Source: Tricholomella constricta
Taxonomy: Eukaryota > Basidiomycota > Agaricomycetes > Agaricales > Lyophyllaceae
Direction: 5' to 3'
Length of the DNA: 64,000 bases
Assembly (NCBI GenBank): GCA_013368375.1
Contig: JAACJP010000015.1
Span: 822,262-886,261, forward strand
The notes beneath the pieces were generated by a model that made no database searches, was not told the origin of the DNA, and worked only from the letters and a program-made list of their open reading frames with translations. Every line of letters begins with the position of its first letter. Within the stretch, counting starts at the first letter, position 1. Of this stretch, positions 48,377 through 58,503 are shown in pieces. A program made the position numbers and the translations under genes.

Positions 48377-48615
48377 AAACCGCCAAGTCCCGGTAACTTC
48401 GCAACGCGCCATCAAACCTTACTTTTCAACTATCAACACTCTACCCTCGACAACGTTCTCCTGACCCCGAACCTCTGTCTAATAACCTACCTAATCTTGT
48501 CGACAACGAATCATAACCGGTGTTTTTAACGCCCTGAGTGACGATCCGGCGACTCTACACTATAATCACCAGCTTCGAATTAATACTTCCCTCCATCAAA
48601 AAACGTCTATCCGCA

Positions 48616-51600
48616 ATGGCTTACGATTCCCGATCGTTTGGAACGCCTCGTCTCGCTAGCAACGCGGGATATGAAGAGCCCCCGGTCGTCGACGACTCTA
48701 TCACCTTCTACCTGCCACGAATCCAACAGCTGTGTGGTAGCATGGTGAATTCGGAGTACGTAGCGTGGTCGCCCAACTCCAGGCAGTCCCCATTTCTACC
48801 CGGAGTGGTTCCCCAAGGATGGACGCCTATCATACCCCGGGACCGGACGCAACGACGTTTAGACGGCCACCTGGGCAGGTTTGACTTTACTGTGTCCCCA
48901 CAGATGGTGAGCGGACAAGTCTGGCGAGGTTTCATTCTGCTGCCTCAAGCAGGATACCGTTGGCGGAAAGATCTTCCCGAATACGATCTATTAACTAGAC
49001 AGTGGGAGAGTACCGGCCCCCATGTTGGGCATGTATCGACCGAATACGTGACCCGACTACGTCGACGCCTCGACGAGCTCGAAAAAGCGATGGCAAAACT
49101 CGCGGGATTGGAGCTCTCCTACACCAACTATTGGGCCTCTCGCCCCCAACTACCTCTCAGAAGCGAGATCGATCACTTAGCCCGATTATCGACATGGGAA
49201 GACGTCGTCGACATGGGGGTGGAGATACAACGGAACATGAAGGACCGAGCTGCGTGGGTAGCTTTCGCGACTCGACTCACGTCCGTAGGGTGGCGTAGCG
49301 TCATTGACGATGTACGGAAGCGGAAGGAAGGTGCTCTCCCCGCCAACGATAACTTCATAGGGGCCTGGATCAACGGGAACCGTGAACAGGATTCCCTCTG
49401 GCTTCTCAGTCAGGGAGTGCCCTGCTTCATAGTGCATCGGCTGGACCCAGACGATCGATGGACGGCGAGAGTCGCTCACGATCGCCGACGCAGTTGGACC
49501 GAGGGCTCTGGAGTTCAATTCCTCGACTCCGAAAAGAACCCGTACGATTTCGTCGCGATACGCAATGGTAGCGTCAGAAGTTGTTTCAGGACCCCTCCGT
49601 ATCCTAGCCCCGAACCCAGAGCTTCGGCGATTCATCGAGAATTGTCTGCCGCTTCCAAACAAGGATGGACTGGAGAGAGCACCGGCGTATGGCCCTTCCG
49701 TCCTCAAACCCCTCGCCCGGAATCTCCTCGAGTGGACTATACAGCCCAGGGCGACGTGGACATGGATGAGCCCGCCGTTCCGCCCAATCCGACGCTAGAT
49801 GCTCCACCCCCAGAAACCGTCAACCTCTATGCAGGTCGCGTTGCCTGGGTAAAGCCTCCCGCGGTGAAGAGTGCGCAAGGCAAGGCGGGGAAGTGGAGAA
49901 AGTTTGAGGGAGTCAGCGAAACGAAATTCGTGGAGATCGGAAAACGCAACGATCTCGAAACTGAATATTGCTACTACGATAGAGAGTTTCGCAGAGAACT
50001 CCGGACGGATTACAAACTCTCCCCCCCTGCCGGCTTGACGACGGACACGCGAGTATTCGGAATGCCAGCTCCGACAGGCTCGTACTGGACCGTGGATTGC
50101 CAGGCGCAGGTCAAAGCCTCTCGGTGGGTCTACCTGCAGCTCGATCCGAAGCGTGGGGATGCTGGAAGGGAACCCGAGCCGCCGGAAGAGAGCGCTCTAC
50201 CTAAGCTGCCCTTCACGGCGGATCAAGGATCGACGGCAGGGACGAGTATACCGCTCGAAGTCGAAGAGGAACGGGGACCCTTAGTAGCGATTGATGGGCT
50301 GCTAGCGTCCGCGGAAGGATCAGAATCGTCCCTGGCACCTTCCGGAGCGAAGCCCGAGTTGCTCGATGCTGCGAAAGAAGCGGTGCCGCCTCTTTTAGCG
50401 GCGGAAATCGACCAATTCGTGCTGAGCATAGCCGCTCGCCAACGAGACAGCGACGAAGGCTCCCTGATTTCTCTAGGCTCGGAATCGTCGCGAGCACCGT
50501 CTCCGATGCTTGTAGACGAACCCCACCCCATGAACCCGCCGACCGCCATGAGAGTAGCAGAGGCGGAGGCACCGAACCCGCTTCCGCCGATGGATCCCCC
50601 CTTTCTGCGATCCAGCCCCTTCCCGCTTACTACGCCGCTTGACCTAGTTGAAGACGCTGTGAGGGCGGCCGCTCGAGAAATGCCTGAAGTGCAGATCACC
50701 AGCCTAGTGGGGACGTCGACCTCCGCCCTGCGAACTCTATGGGTGGCCTTGGCAACTCCGGAAGGTGCGGCTGCGTTGCGAGGATCCTACCCGCTGGCGT
50801 CTACCCCCGTCAGAGCCCGCGTCGAGCTCCTGCGAGCCACGGAAGAAGACTTCACGCAAGCCAGCGTGGCGGCTCCTCCGACGATGGCCACGGGCGCGAA
50901 CCGAGAACTCGCTTCCTCGTCGGGACCCCCCCCAACTTGCGCTGAAGCCTCAATCCCCGGGGACCTCACTCGTGATCCGCCGCCTCCCAAGCGTGATCAT
51001 CGCGAACAGGAGCAACGAAAGCGGGGGCGATCACCGCTTCAACGAAGCTCTCCGCGGTCGCGCCACTCGTACTCCCCACATCGGCGAATGGGCGAACGCG
51101 CCCCCGTCAAAGCGATGAGCCCCGCCGGACGCGCCGGTAGTTCGAGAGACAGTCGGCGCCAGGCTCCCCCTATCCAACGCCGCGCTCCTTCCCCACGCCC
51201 TATCCCAAGGTCCTCGAAAGGGAAACAGCGGCAGATGTCCCCGAGCCCAGCTCGCAGTCCCTCTCCGCGCTATGTTGACACGATCACAGCGCGACCGCTC
51301 CCGACTCTAGACCCCGCGCAATTGGCTCAGCTAACTAGCCAGGCCGTACTCGACGTCCTCACTCGGATGGGTTATGCAGCAGCGAACGCGCCACCTGCCG
51401 CTTTGCCTGCGCCTCTACCGCCCGCCCCGGCTGCTCCTATCGCTGGGCCGTCTACGCGACCATCCCTATCTGAGAGGTTGACGGAAACCTCAAGGCGAAT
51501 CCCCCTCGAATCGCGTCTGTCGAACCCTGTTCCTCTGCAGGATCGGTTTACGCTGCCCGGCCCAAGTACGGCGACGGACCTCGAGGACGGGGAAGTTCCT

Positions 51601-51699
51601 CAGATGGGGCAACACCCGACGGAGCGGGACTGGCGCAAATCGCACAGGCTAGGGCGACGGGAGAGGTTGAACAAGTACAAGGGCCGTGGCAAACGTTGA
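48616..51699 (+). CDS. Extra ORF of the Ty3 element, 1,027 aa, intact
   Basis: An uninterrupted, intronless frame lies between the chromodomain and the 3' LTR; the first ATG is at 48616 (MAYDSRSFGTPRLASN). Residues 1-350 look globular, with aromatic residues and a helical stretch (RLRRRLDELEKAMAKLAGLE) and motif WLLSQGVPCFIVHRL. The rest is Pro/Ser/Arg-rich and disordered, with an SR-like region (RSSPRSRHSYSPHRR) and a basic end (RLNKYKGRGKR). It has no protease, polymerase, envelope-type membrane segment or Cys-His knuckle. The basic SR-like tail suggests RNA binding or an accessory capsid role. It stays open although gag and pol of the same element are destroyed. Confidence 0.7.
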   Translation: MAYDSRSFGTPRLASNAGYEEPPVVDDSITFYLPRIQQLCGSMVNSEYVAWSPNSRQSPFLPGVVPQGWTPIIPRDRTQRRLDGHLGRFDFTVSPQMVSGQVWRGFILLPQAGYRWRKDLPEYDLLTRQWESTGPHVGHVSTEYVTRLRRRLDELEKAMAKLAGLELSYTNYWASRPQLPLRSEIDHLARLSTWEDVVDMGVEIQRNMKDRAAWVAFATRLTSVGWRSVIDDVRKRKEGALPANDNFIGAWINGNREQDSLWLLSQGVPCFIVHRLDPDDRWTARVAHDRRRSWTEGSGVQFLDSEKNPYDFVAIRNGSVRSCFRTPPYPSPEPRASAIHRELSAASKQGWTGESTGVWPFRPQTPRPESPRVDYTAQGDVDMDEPAVPPNPTLDAPPPETVNLYAGRVAWVKPPAVKSAQGKAGKWRKFEGVSETKFVEIGKRNDLETEYCYYDREFRRELRTDYKLSPPAGLTTDTRVFGMPAPTGSYWTVDCQAQVKASRWVYLQLDPKRGDAGREPEPPEESALPKLPFTADQGSTAGTSIPLEVEEERGPLVAIDGLLASAEGSESSLAPSGAKPELLDAAKEAVPPLLAAEIDQFVLSIAARQRDSDEGSLISLGSESSRAPSPMLVDEPHPMNPPTAMRVAEAEAPNPLPPMDPPFLRSSPFPLTTPLDLVEDAVRAAAREMPEVQITSLVGTSTSALRTLWVALATPEGAAALRGSYPLASTPVRARVELLRATEEDFTQASVAAPPTMATGANRELASSSGPPPTCAEASIPGDLTRDPPPPKRDHREQEQRKRGRSPLQRSSPRSRHSYSPHRRMGERAPVKAMSPAGRAGSSRDSRRQAPPIQRRAPSPRPIPRSSKGKQRQMSPSPARSPSPRYVDTITARPLPTLDPAQLAQLTSQAVLDVLTRMGYAAANAPPAALPAPLPPAPAAPIAGPSTRPSLSERLTETSRRIPLESRLSNPVPLQDRFTLPGPSTATDLEDGEVPQMGQHPTERDWRKSHRLGRRERLNKYKGRGKR

Positions 51700-52152
51700 C
51701 CGGGGGTGCGATTCGGTCTGCACCGGGGGGGGGGGGGGGGGGGCGGGAGGTTCTGTGACGACGGATGCGCCTGGACGCGCGCGAGACCGGCTCGGACGGG
51801 AGGGGGGACTATGCTGACATATGTTCGAATCGTCAAATTTGGCCCTTTCTGTCCTCCTTTCTTTTCGCAATTTCTGTACTTCTTGGGATCGGGATGTTCA
51901 AAAAATGTCAAAACCTGTACTTTTTACGACCGAACATCGAAAATATTTTCTTGTACGCAGAAGAGCCAAGTAGCACGTAGTGACGTAGGAATGCACAGAA
52001 CGCAACTGAATGGACATATGTATATATCTGCGTAAAATGAACGAATCCCCGTTGGGGCGGCTCGGCCAAGTAACAGCAAGTAACCCTACCGTGTACTTAC
52101 TTGGATCGGACATTTCAGCTCGGCCGAAGGTTCTGCACTGCGGAGGGCCACG
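51700..52152 (+). other. Untranslated 3' part of the Ty3 element with poly-G tract
   Basis: An uninterrupted G run of about 19 bases (51725-51743) follows the extra ORF, and the rest has no reading frame. It probably corresponds to the polypurine-tract side of the 3' LTR, but no canonical polypurine tract touches the LTR at 52153. Confidence 0.45.
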
Positions 52153-52230
52153 TGACATCGCGGGAATAACCGGGGAACGCCTCAAGAGCTGTGACCGGTT
52201 TCTTCCCTTTCTCCCTCCACCATCTTGACC
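52153..52230 (+). repeat. Truncated 3' LTR
   Basis: Same start as the left LTR (TGACATCGCGGGAATAACC), then GGGGAACGCCTCA, GAGCTGTGACC and CTCCACCATCTTGAC. Similarity ends at about 52228, leaving out the minisatellite and the rest. Confidence 0.8.
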
Positions 52231-52600
52231 CTAAGCCCATAGAGTCGCAGGCTTTGGGACGCACCTCGGCGCTTTCGGAACGACGTCGGGGAATGAGTTG
52301 AGACGCGATCACTTGACCTCGTTGATCTCATTCCACAATACCGAATCCAAGAATCCGCGGTTCTCTCTGCACTCCTTCGCGGTTCCGTCGGTTTGTCTGA
52401 TATTACCAGGTATGTGGCATCTCCTCCTGAGCGACCGCCCCCAGCCCACGCTTCTGCAATGCGCTTGGCGGCTTTCGGGATCAAACCTGGGACCAAGGCG
52501 ACAAACGCGCTGCAGAAGGGCGGGCTAGGGGCGACTGCTCCTCCGCTGGGTGGCATTTCTTGCTTACGGCTTCATTTCTCTAGTGCGCGCGCAAACAGGC
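52231..52600. other. 5' flank of the TET/JBP-like gene
   Basis: No supported coding exon. The promoter of the dioxygenase gene must lie between the truncated LTR and 52601. Confidence 0.4.
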
Positions 52601-54180
52601 ATGCGATCAGTAAGTCCCAATGCTTGACCGCAAGGCGGACTGAAAGCTTTGCTGCAGACTCGATCAGGCGCCACTTTCTCACCTTACGAAATCGCTCCCA
52701 TTCACTGCGCCCCGGAGTTCGATTTTGCCGCCCTCCTGCAGGACTCAGTGCGCCTGGAGTGCAGCGCTGACCATGACCCAGGCGGCGTCCACGAACACCC
52801 CGAGGCCAACCCCACCACCCCCCAGCCACTGGAGCCCGTCGGCGTTCTGGCCAGCACTGTGGCGGCGCCGGCGGCGGTTACCCTGCCTGAGCGACGCAAC
52901 TGCTTGGGCAACGAGCCCGCACTCCCTGAGGCTGCAGCTCCTCCCAGCGCTGCCTCTCGCAATCACGCCAAGCGCCGCCGAAAGCGCGAGCAGAAAGTCC
53001 TTCACGACGGCCACGCTCCACGAGCCAAGACTTACGAAAAATACGCACAGCCATCCAACCCACTCCAGACCCTGCTCAACAGCGAAAGCCTCCCCGCCGC
53101 CAAGGGCGCTTACTCGGCTTTGCGCGCAACGCAGAAGAGCGGCGACCAGAAGCGCTGGTCAGTCGCCGAGTTGGTTTCGAAGGGACTGCGCCTGGTGGAG
53201 TGGGATGGATAGTCAGTTCTTCAGTTTGCCCCTCTGCTTCACCTACTACACGCCCTTTCCAGCGACGACCGACCCCTGCTGGACAGCTTGGGCTCGGTCA
53301 TTGCTGTGCTCGTTGGCCAGCCTCGCGATGAAAGCTACCGACGGGCGGTAGACGCGGCCTACGCTAGTATTGCGCGCGAGGGAGCGACGGCCTCCTTCAA
53401 CCGGGCAGATGCTCAGCACAAACGGGGGAGCTTTCCTGCCATTAACGTTGGCGTCACGCACGGCAAGGGAACTACTTCGCCAGTCACCCTAAACAACCAC
53501 GAGCACAAGGCCATGGCCGCTCGGCTCCTCGCTGACGCCAGTGTCCAACGACTGGCTGCGTTCGGAAGCGGTACGCACTAGCCTTCGCCGCGACTTTCGC
53601 TCACTAACGCGGCACTCGTGCGATAGCTAGCTTCCAGCTATGGGCTCCAAACCTTTACCAGTACTACAAGGAGCACCTGGACCCCCTCTGGGCACGGATG
53701 CCCAACCTTCAACGCAACTTCGACCGCAGCATATTTCCGAGCGCTGCCTTCAATTTCGGGCCCAATGTTTGGACCTATAGGCACCGCGACTTACTCAACT
53801 GCCCTTTTGGATGGTGCGCTATACAGGCCCTGGGGAGCTTTGACGCAACTCAGGGCGGGCACCTCATACTTTGGGACCTAGGGCTGGTAGTCGAGTTCCC
53901 GCCTGGCGCCCTCGTGCTTATTCCTTCGGCTACGATCTCCCACTCCAATGTACCCGTTCAGGAGGGCGACAGTCGCGCGTCATTCACTCAGTACTGCGCA
54001 GGAGGTTTATTCCGGTACGTGGATAACGGCTTCAGAACTGAGAACGAGTTGAAGAGGGAGGACGTTGAAGAGTACGCGAGGATGTGCAAGCTTAAGGAGA
54101 CGCGTTGGCAAATGGGTCTGGGACTGTTTAGCAAATATAATGACATTGTAAAAGTTTCGAGCAAGTCAATAGGAGCGTAG
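52601..54180 (+). CDS. TET/JBP-like 2-oxoglutarate/Fe(II) dioxygenase, 474 aa
   Basis: Four exons (52601-52609, 52658-53211, 53263-53570, 53627-54180) close to 475 codons; the start MRS comes from a 9-nt first exon spliced in phase to TRSGATFSPYE. Residues to about 185 are low-complexity with a basic patch (HAKRRRKREQK). The catalytic domain fills the last 230 residues: NFGPNVWTYRHRD supplies the Fe ligands H343 and D345; FGWCAIQALGSFDATQGG and LWDLGLVVEFPPG follow; then PSATISHSN (H396) and RASFTQY (R407, for 2-oxoglutarate). This layout is that of the fungal TET/JBP family, which oxidises 5-methylcytosine or thymine in nucleic acid. All key residues are present and no frame break is seen. 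No KDZ transposase, often linked to this family, was found nearby. Confidence 0.85.
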
Positions 54181-54596
54181 AAATCAATGAGAATAAACTA
54201 CGCATATGCCTACAGAGATGACTGCTCAGTTTCGACCTCTGGTGCAAGCGTGCATGCATGAGCTAAACAGAAGTGTGTACGCAACTTGAGCCTGTTTTCA
54301 GCTCATTTTCAAGCCTCATCTGCACTACTGGCAGAAATTTGCCTCAGGTCGTTATCAGAAGTGACCCCTCGGCGATCTGAACACATTTCGAGATCAATAG
54401 GGGGGAGTCAGAAGCTTTGAAATTTCACCACCTCAGTTTTCGATTTTTTTGACCGGGCCATCTAACCCTAAACCCTAAGTCCTTCTAGCTGGTCAATATC
54501 AATAGTCACTTTCTATATTGCAAAGTGCGCAAAACAATAGGAATGACAACAACGCAACAAGTGTAAGTACAGCAAGAAAAAAAGGTAGACACGCCA
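54181..54596. other. Intergenic with telomere-like run
   Basis: Convergent 3' flanks of the dioxygenase gene and the minus-strand remnant; CTAACCCTAAACCCTAAG lies at about 54462-54480. Confidence 0.45.
54462..54480 (-). repeat. Telomere-like repeat (CTAACCCTAAACCCTAA)
   Basis: Two to three CCCTAA-type units, one with an extra A, about 280 bases after the dioxygenase stop codon. Confidence 0.5.
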
Positions 54597-55230
54597 CTAA
54601 TGAGCCCCGCCATGCACCTGGCCTGACGTGTACTTTTCGACGAACAGAATGGCAGCGGGGCCTTCTCCTTGGGTGTTCTTGCAGAGGGCAGGCGCGCGAT
54701 AGGTGCCGACAGCAGCGCGAGCGGCAGTCCTGCAAAGCCTGGGTCAGTTTGTGTCCAGTAGCAGGCAAGACCCCACTTACAGGCCGCGGTAAACACCAGG
54801 GCGGTCACCCGAGGTGACTAGCCAGTAGCAGTCCTCGTTCGAAATTTTCCTGGCTGATGCTTCTACCAAACAGGGCAGGCAACGAGCTGGGGTGGCAGGG
54901 GAAGGTTCGTTGCACGCGGGTGAAGGTCCACCGGGTGCAGGTGTAAAGCTACCTGCAGGCGAGGCCCGCTGTGCACGGGCAAAGGTCCAAAGCGTGCAGG
55001 CGAAGCAGGCGCATGATCCCAAGCCTTGATGGCGTCCTCAAGCGCGTAGAAGCCCTTGAAGCGGGCGCCTTCGAACTTGTTCACTTGGGCTGAGGCCGCC
55101 AGCCTGTTAATTGAATTCATTGAGGCTGTAAATGAGAAATGTTGTACGGGCGCACCAAGTTGGGCCGATGACCTTCCTCACTGGGGAGTGCTATACCATC
55201 AACGTACGTCTCTTGCTGCGATCTTCTGCA
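54597..55230 (-). pseudogene. RNase H1 N-terminal-like protein, decayed copy
   Basis: Minus-strand pieces match the intact gene at 57015-58142 in order. They are a broken first domain (WCAP-like end with an in-frame TAG near 55190), VNKFEGARFKGFYALEDAIKAW (55094-55029), a Pro/Ala-rich spacer, CYWLVTSGDRPGVYRGL (about 54830-54780), an intron, and TAARAAVGTYRAPALCKNTQ to ILFVEKYTSGQVHGG with a stop at 54597. The frame changes between the first domain and the spacer, and no splice repairs it. Confidence 0.65.
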
Positions 55231-57014
55231 TTGCGTTCTGGAGAGCTAAATGATCAATTATTGTTTGTTGGGGGCCACTAGCCGCAGGCTGTACGCAGCT
55301 CGCTCAACGTGTGTGGACATTCATGGCAGTGTGCATCGGAGCTATGACGGTGGAGGAGGATGAACAGATGCTGCGCGGGCAGGAGTTCGGGTACTTGTTT
55401 TTTTTTGTGCGTCTCGCTTCGTTTGTTGTTACTCTTTCTCTATTACTCGCACAGGTCAAATCGACGTGGGTAGGACGGTCACCATCGCGGTCCTTTTCGG
55501 AAAAGACAGGGTGGCGTGGGAGGAGGATCTGCTCGTCAACTGGAGACTCTTGTTGGTGTTGGGAAGGGCATTGGTTCTGGGCATCGTCCTGCCTCTCAAT
55601 ATATGAAACAAAACACTTGCTGTTAGCCGTCGACCGCTGTCCTTCAATGTGTCTCATCATCGTCTTTGCATCTGTACAGCCAGACTGTTTACTTTTTGGC
55701 TACGTGGGATGTCGTCATGTTACACCCTACTGCTTATTTTTGCAGAGGAAGGTTTGTTTGCGCCTCCTCAAGTGGCTCCTCCCAACCGATCTCCGAATAG
55801 TACTTGAAAAATATCCAGCACATCTCCCAGCCTTGGGAGCCTTTGGTGTGGGGTGCGCTCGTCAGAATCAGTAAGGAGAAAGATCTCGCAGAGATCTGGT
55901 GGTGCTATTGGTGGAGCAGCCAAGTCCCGTGCCCGTACCAGTGCCCAAAGCCCGAAGCTCAAATCCCGAAGCCCCAAAGTCCCGAGCCCTTTCCGCGCGC
56001 TCCAAGCCCCAAGTCCCCAAAGCCCGAAGCCCCAAAGTCCCGAGCCTGTGCCCTAAGCCTGTGCTCGCCAACTCCCTCAAAATCCACTGGAAAATCTCCC
56101 AGAAATCAGATTCAACACAGCCCATATCAGATAATATACAACACCTGTTGTGCCGTAGAGTTTAGTCATTTTTATAGACAGGCCAAGAAAAGAATATTAT
56201 CATGGAAATTGTACGACATGATCTTAAATAATACGGGTAGTGGGGTCAGCCAAGGTGCCACCGCCGCGTGCATCGGGGCAGTGAGCTGGTGCTGGCCGAG
56301 CAGCGGGCAGGGGAGGTGAAACGACGCGGCACAGCTGCGGGGCGCGAAGGGGAGAGGGCGCCGTTCGCAGCGAGAAGGCCGCGTAGCGCTGGGATAAGTG
56401 CTATGAGAAGGTAAGGCGCAGGGGCTGCGCTGCAAGAAGGGGGCGCGGTGCAGGGCCGCGCGGAAAGAAGGGCGCAGGAGGCAGTCGCAAGCTGCACAGG
56501 ACGGCATCGGTTGGGCTGGGATTGGCAAGAAGGAGCGCGGCTCGCATCGGAATGAGGCCGGAATGGGGCGCACCAAGATGGAGGTGATGCCGCGGCTAGG
56601 GGCAGCAAGAAGGGATGCGGCTCGTCAAGTGAGGCAGGAGTGGGCGGTGTCAAGATGGGGCGGTGGCGGAGCGTAGGGCATAGCGGAGCGACAGGAGTTC
56701 GGATGGGGGAGGAGTAGGCGCAACACCACCGCTGCGGCGTGAATAAGCATGCGGTGACGGGAAGGTGAGAGCACGGTGGGGTTAGTGTTGGGTTAGTGGG
56801 GTGAGAAACGTTACTTGCCTACTGGGCATTTTCGAAACCGGTTGAAAAAACAGGGACGCGTTGATTGTCCCAACAGGGATCAATATAACGTGATCGCGTT
56901 GGGTGGCGTGACCGTGTCGGTTGGTGGTTGAACTTGCTGCGTTTTTTTTTTCTCTCGTTTTTCACGTACTTGCTCTTTCTCTTTCTACGCACCTCTGCCT
57001 TCATTAGCCCAGCC
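55231..57014. other. Low-complexity and unrecognised DNA
   Basis: It contains repeats of CCCGAAGCCCCAAAGTCCCG (about 55945-56045) and a GC-rich stretch with recurring GCAAGAAGGGGCGC-like motifs (56250-56700). A possible short spliced frame starts at 55323 (MAVCIGAMTVEEDEQML, GTACTT...CACAG intron). None is convincing as a gene. Confidence 0.35.
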
Positions 57015-58142
57015 ATGACGCATTGCACGAAAAGTGAGTGACAAGTGATCAGGTACGATTAATGATTGGCAACGACATCAGCTAACCTGCATCATAGTAA
57101 CTCCGTCTCCTGCCAAGTCAGAAAGTAAGTGCTTGGCTCACCCTGATATTTTTTTTCGCTTAAGTTAACCGTCGGCTGTAGTATCGTCGGCCGTTGTGAA
57201 GGAGGAGGGCCTCAGCCACCTCGCTGTCGACGACGTAATCTCAGCGGCCGTGGACAAGCTTCGTAGGGAATCTGCCACCAGGGCGCGGGGAGGGAAGGAA
57301 AAGCAGGGCTACGTTGTACTCCATGGGCGCCAGACAGAGGTTTTTCCAAACTGGTGCGCCCATATTTTTTTATTTTTTTTACCCCTTCATTGACTTAGAA
57401 CTCAAGGCCCGCTGCATCCGCTCGAGTGACAAAATTCCAAGGCGCCCGCTTCAAAGGATACTACGCGATGGAGGACGCCATCAAGGCGTGGAGCTACGCG
57501 TGCTCGCACGACTTGGTCGGCCTGGACCCCGCTGTAGCTCGCACCCCGCCTTCTTCGCCCGTTTTGCGTCCTTCGCCTCTTTCTGCTTCGCCCGCCTTGC
57601 CTGCTTCACCTGCTTCGCCCGCCTCACCTGCTTCGCCCGCCTTGCCTGCTGGCGGCGGACCCCCGCGCTGCTGCCGCTTCCGGCCCGCCTTGCCTGCATT
57701 GCCCGCCTTTCCCGCCTCGCCCGCCTTGCCCGCTTTGCCTGCGGGCGGCGGACCCCCGCGCTCCAGCCGCTTCCGGCCCGCCTTGCCTGCATTGCCCGCC
57801 TTTCCCGCCTCGCCCGCCTCGCCCGCCTTGCCTGCGGGCGGCGGACCCCCGCGCTCCAGCCGCTTCCGGCCTTGTCGGACTGCTGAGACCGCCAGAGTGT
57901 CCCCCGCGAACGAGGCATGCTACTGGGTGGTGACTGCAGGGGACCACCCGGGTGTTTATTTGGGACTGTGGGTGGAATTGTCACTGCTACTAGAATAACA
58001 CTGACCCAGACCTCGCAGGACCGCCGCTCGCGCCGCCGCCGGCAACCACCGCGCGCCCGTCCTATTCAAAGACACCGATGGAGAAGGCTCCGCCGCCATT
58101 GCTTTCACCAAAATGTACATGTCGGGGCAAGTACGTAAATGA
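57015..58142 (+). CDS. Double RNase H1 N-terminal-like (viroplasmin-type) domain protein, 300 aa
   Basis: Five exons (57015-57033, 57098-57124, 57182-57353, 57407-57967, 58019-58142) close to 301 codons. Two copies of the small fold found at the N-terminus of eukaryotic RNase H1 and in caulimovirus viroplasmin are seen: GYVVLHGRQTEVFPNW with TKFQGARFKGYYAMEDAIKA, and CYWVVTAGDHPGVYLGL with RAPVLFKDTDGEGSAAIAF. Between them lies an Ala/Pro/Ser linker built of about 93-bp units (GGGPPR at the end of each). No RNase H catalytic domain follows. Such domains bind RNA-DNA hybrid or double-stranded RNA. Splicing at 57406 uses the CTCAAG acceptor, because the nearer TTAG would create a stop. Confidence 0.65.
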
Positions 58143-58503
58143 AGCCATCGCCCTCTTGCTGCGCCCTTAGTTGTTTTTGTTGCCTGCCATTGCCACTGCG
58201 TTGCTTTCATTTTGTACACTTACATCTTTGCTAATCTACCATGCTAATCTACCATGCTATTTTTTGTACACTTATATCTTTCCTATTTGCAATGTTATTA
58301 ATGCCCATGACTCGGTCAATGATGAGATGCAAAGTGAGGCCTTCCATCACGTCAGCTCTTTGGACTTTTACAAAATTGTTGTATATATCCAAGTATGCGA
58401 AAAAAGAAAAAAAAGTGCAGGCCATGGCAATTGAACCGGTGACTGCTAGCGAAGTGAACAATTTGAATATTGGTGGTGCTCCACTAGCTCGCGGAGGGTC
58501 ACA
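58143..58503. other. Intergenic, AT-richer, nothing recognised
   Basis: A doubled CTAATCTACCATG lies near 58235; no reading frame is supported. Confidence 0.4.

Larger units (their letters stand above)
44335..52230 (+). mobile_element. Ty3/gypsy chromovirus, decayed gag-pol, intact extra ORF
   Basis: It is bounded on the left by an LTR starting TGACATCGCGGGAATAACC (44335) and on the right by a truncated LTR with the same start (52153). Inside, in order: leader and gag remnant; a deletion that removed the nucleocapsid knuckle, protease and reverse transcriptase; RNase H remnant; integrase remnant; chromodomain; then a 1,027-codon open frame of unknown function. RNase H directly before integrase and a terminal chromodomain identify the chromovirus group. 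No target-site duplication could be identified because the right LTR is cut. Confidence 0.85.

Noticed and set aside
44335..52230. An active, complete retrotransposon
   Set aside because: Reverse transcriptase, protease and the nucleocapsid region are missing, integrase has a stop and a frameshift, and the right LTR is truncated.
52485..52505. GGATCAAACCTGGGACC, resembling a tRNA T-arm on the minus strand
   Set aside because: No cloverleaf can be built around it, and the neighbouring bases fit no acceptor or anticodon arm.
52231..54180. A KDZ transposase next to the TET/JBP-like gene
   Set aside because: I looked on both sides for transposase-like segments and saw only Ty3 sequence and the RNase H1-like genes.
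56172..56653. Overlapping Ala/Pro/Ser-rich minus-strand frames
   Set aside because: They come from GC-rich low-complexity DNA, show no splice sites or motifs, and two frames are open at once.
57500..57890. A Cys/Phe/Leu-rich alternative frame (LACFTCFARLTCFARL type)
   Set aside because: It is a shadow of the Ala/Pro linker of the RNase H1-like protein; the other frame connects both domains through splicing.
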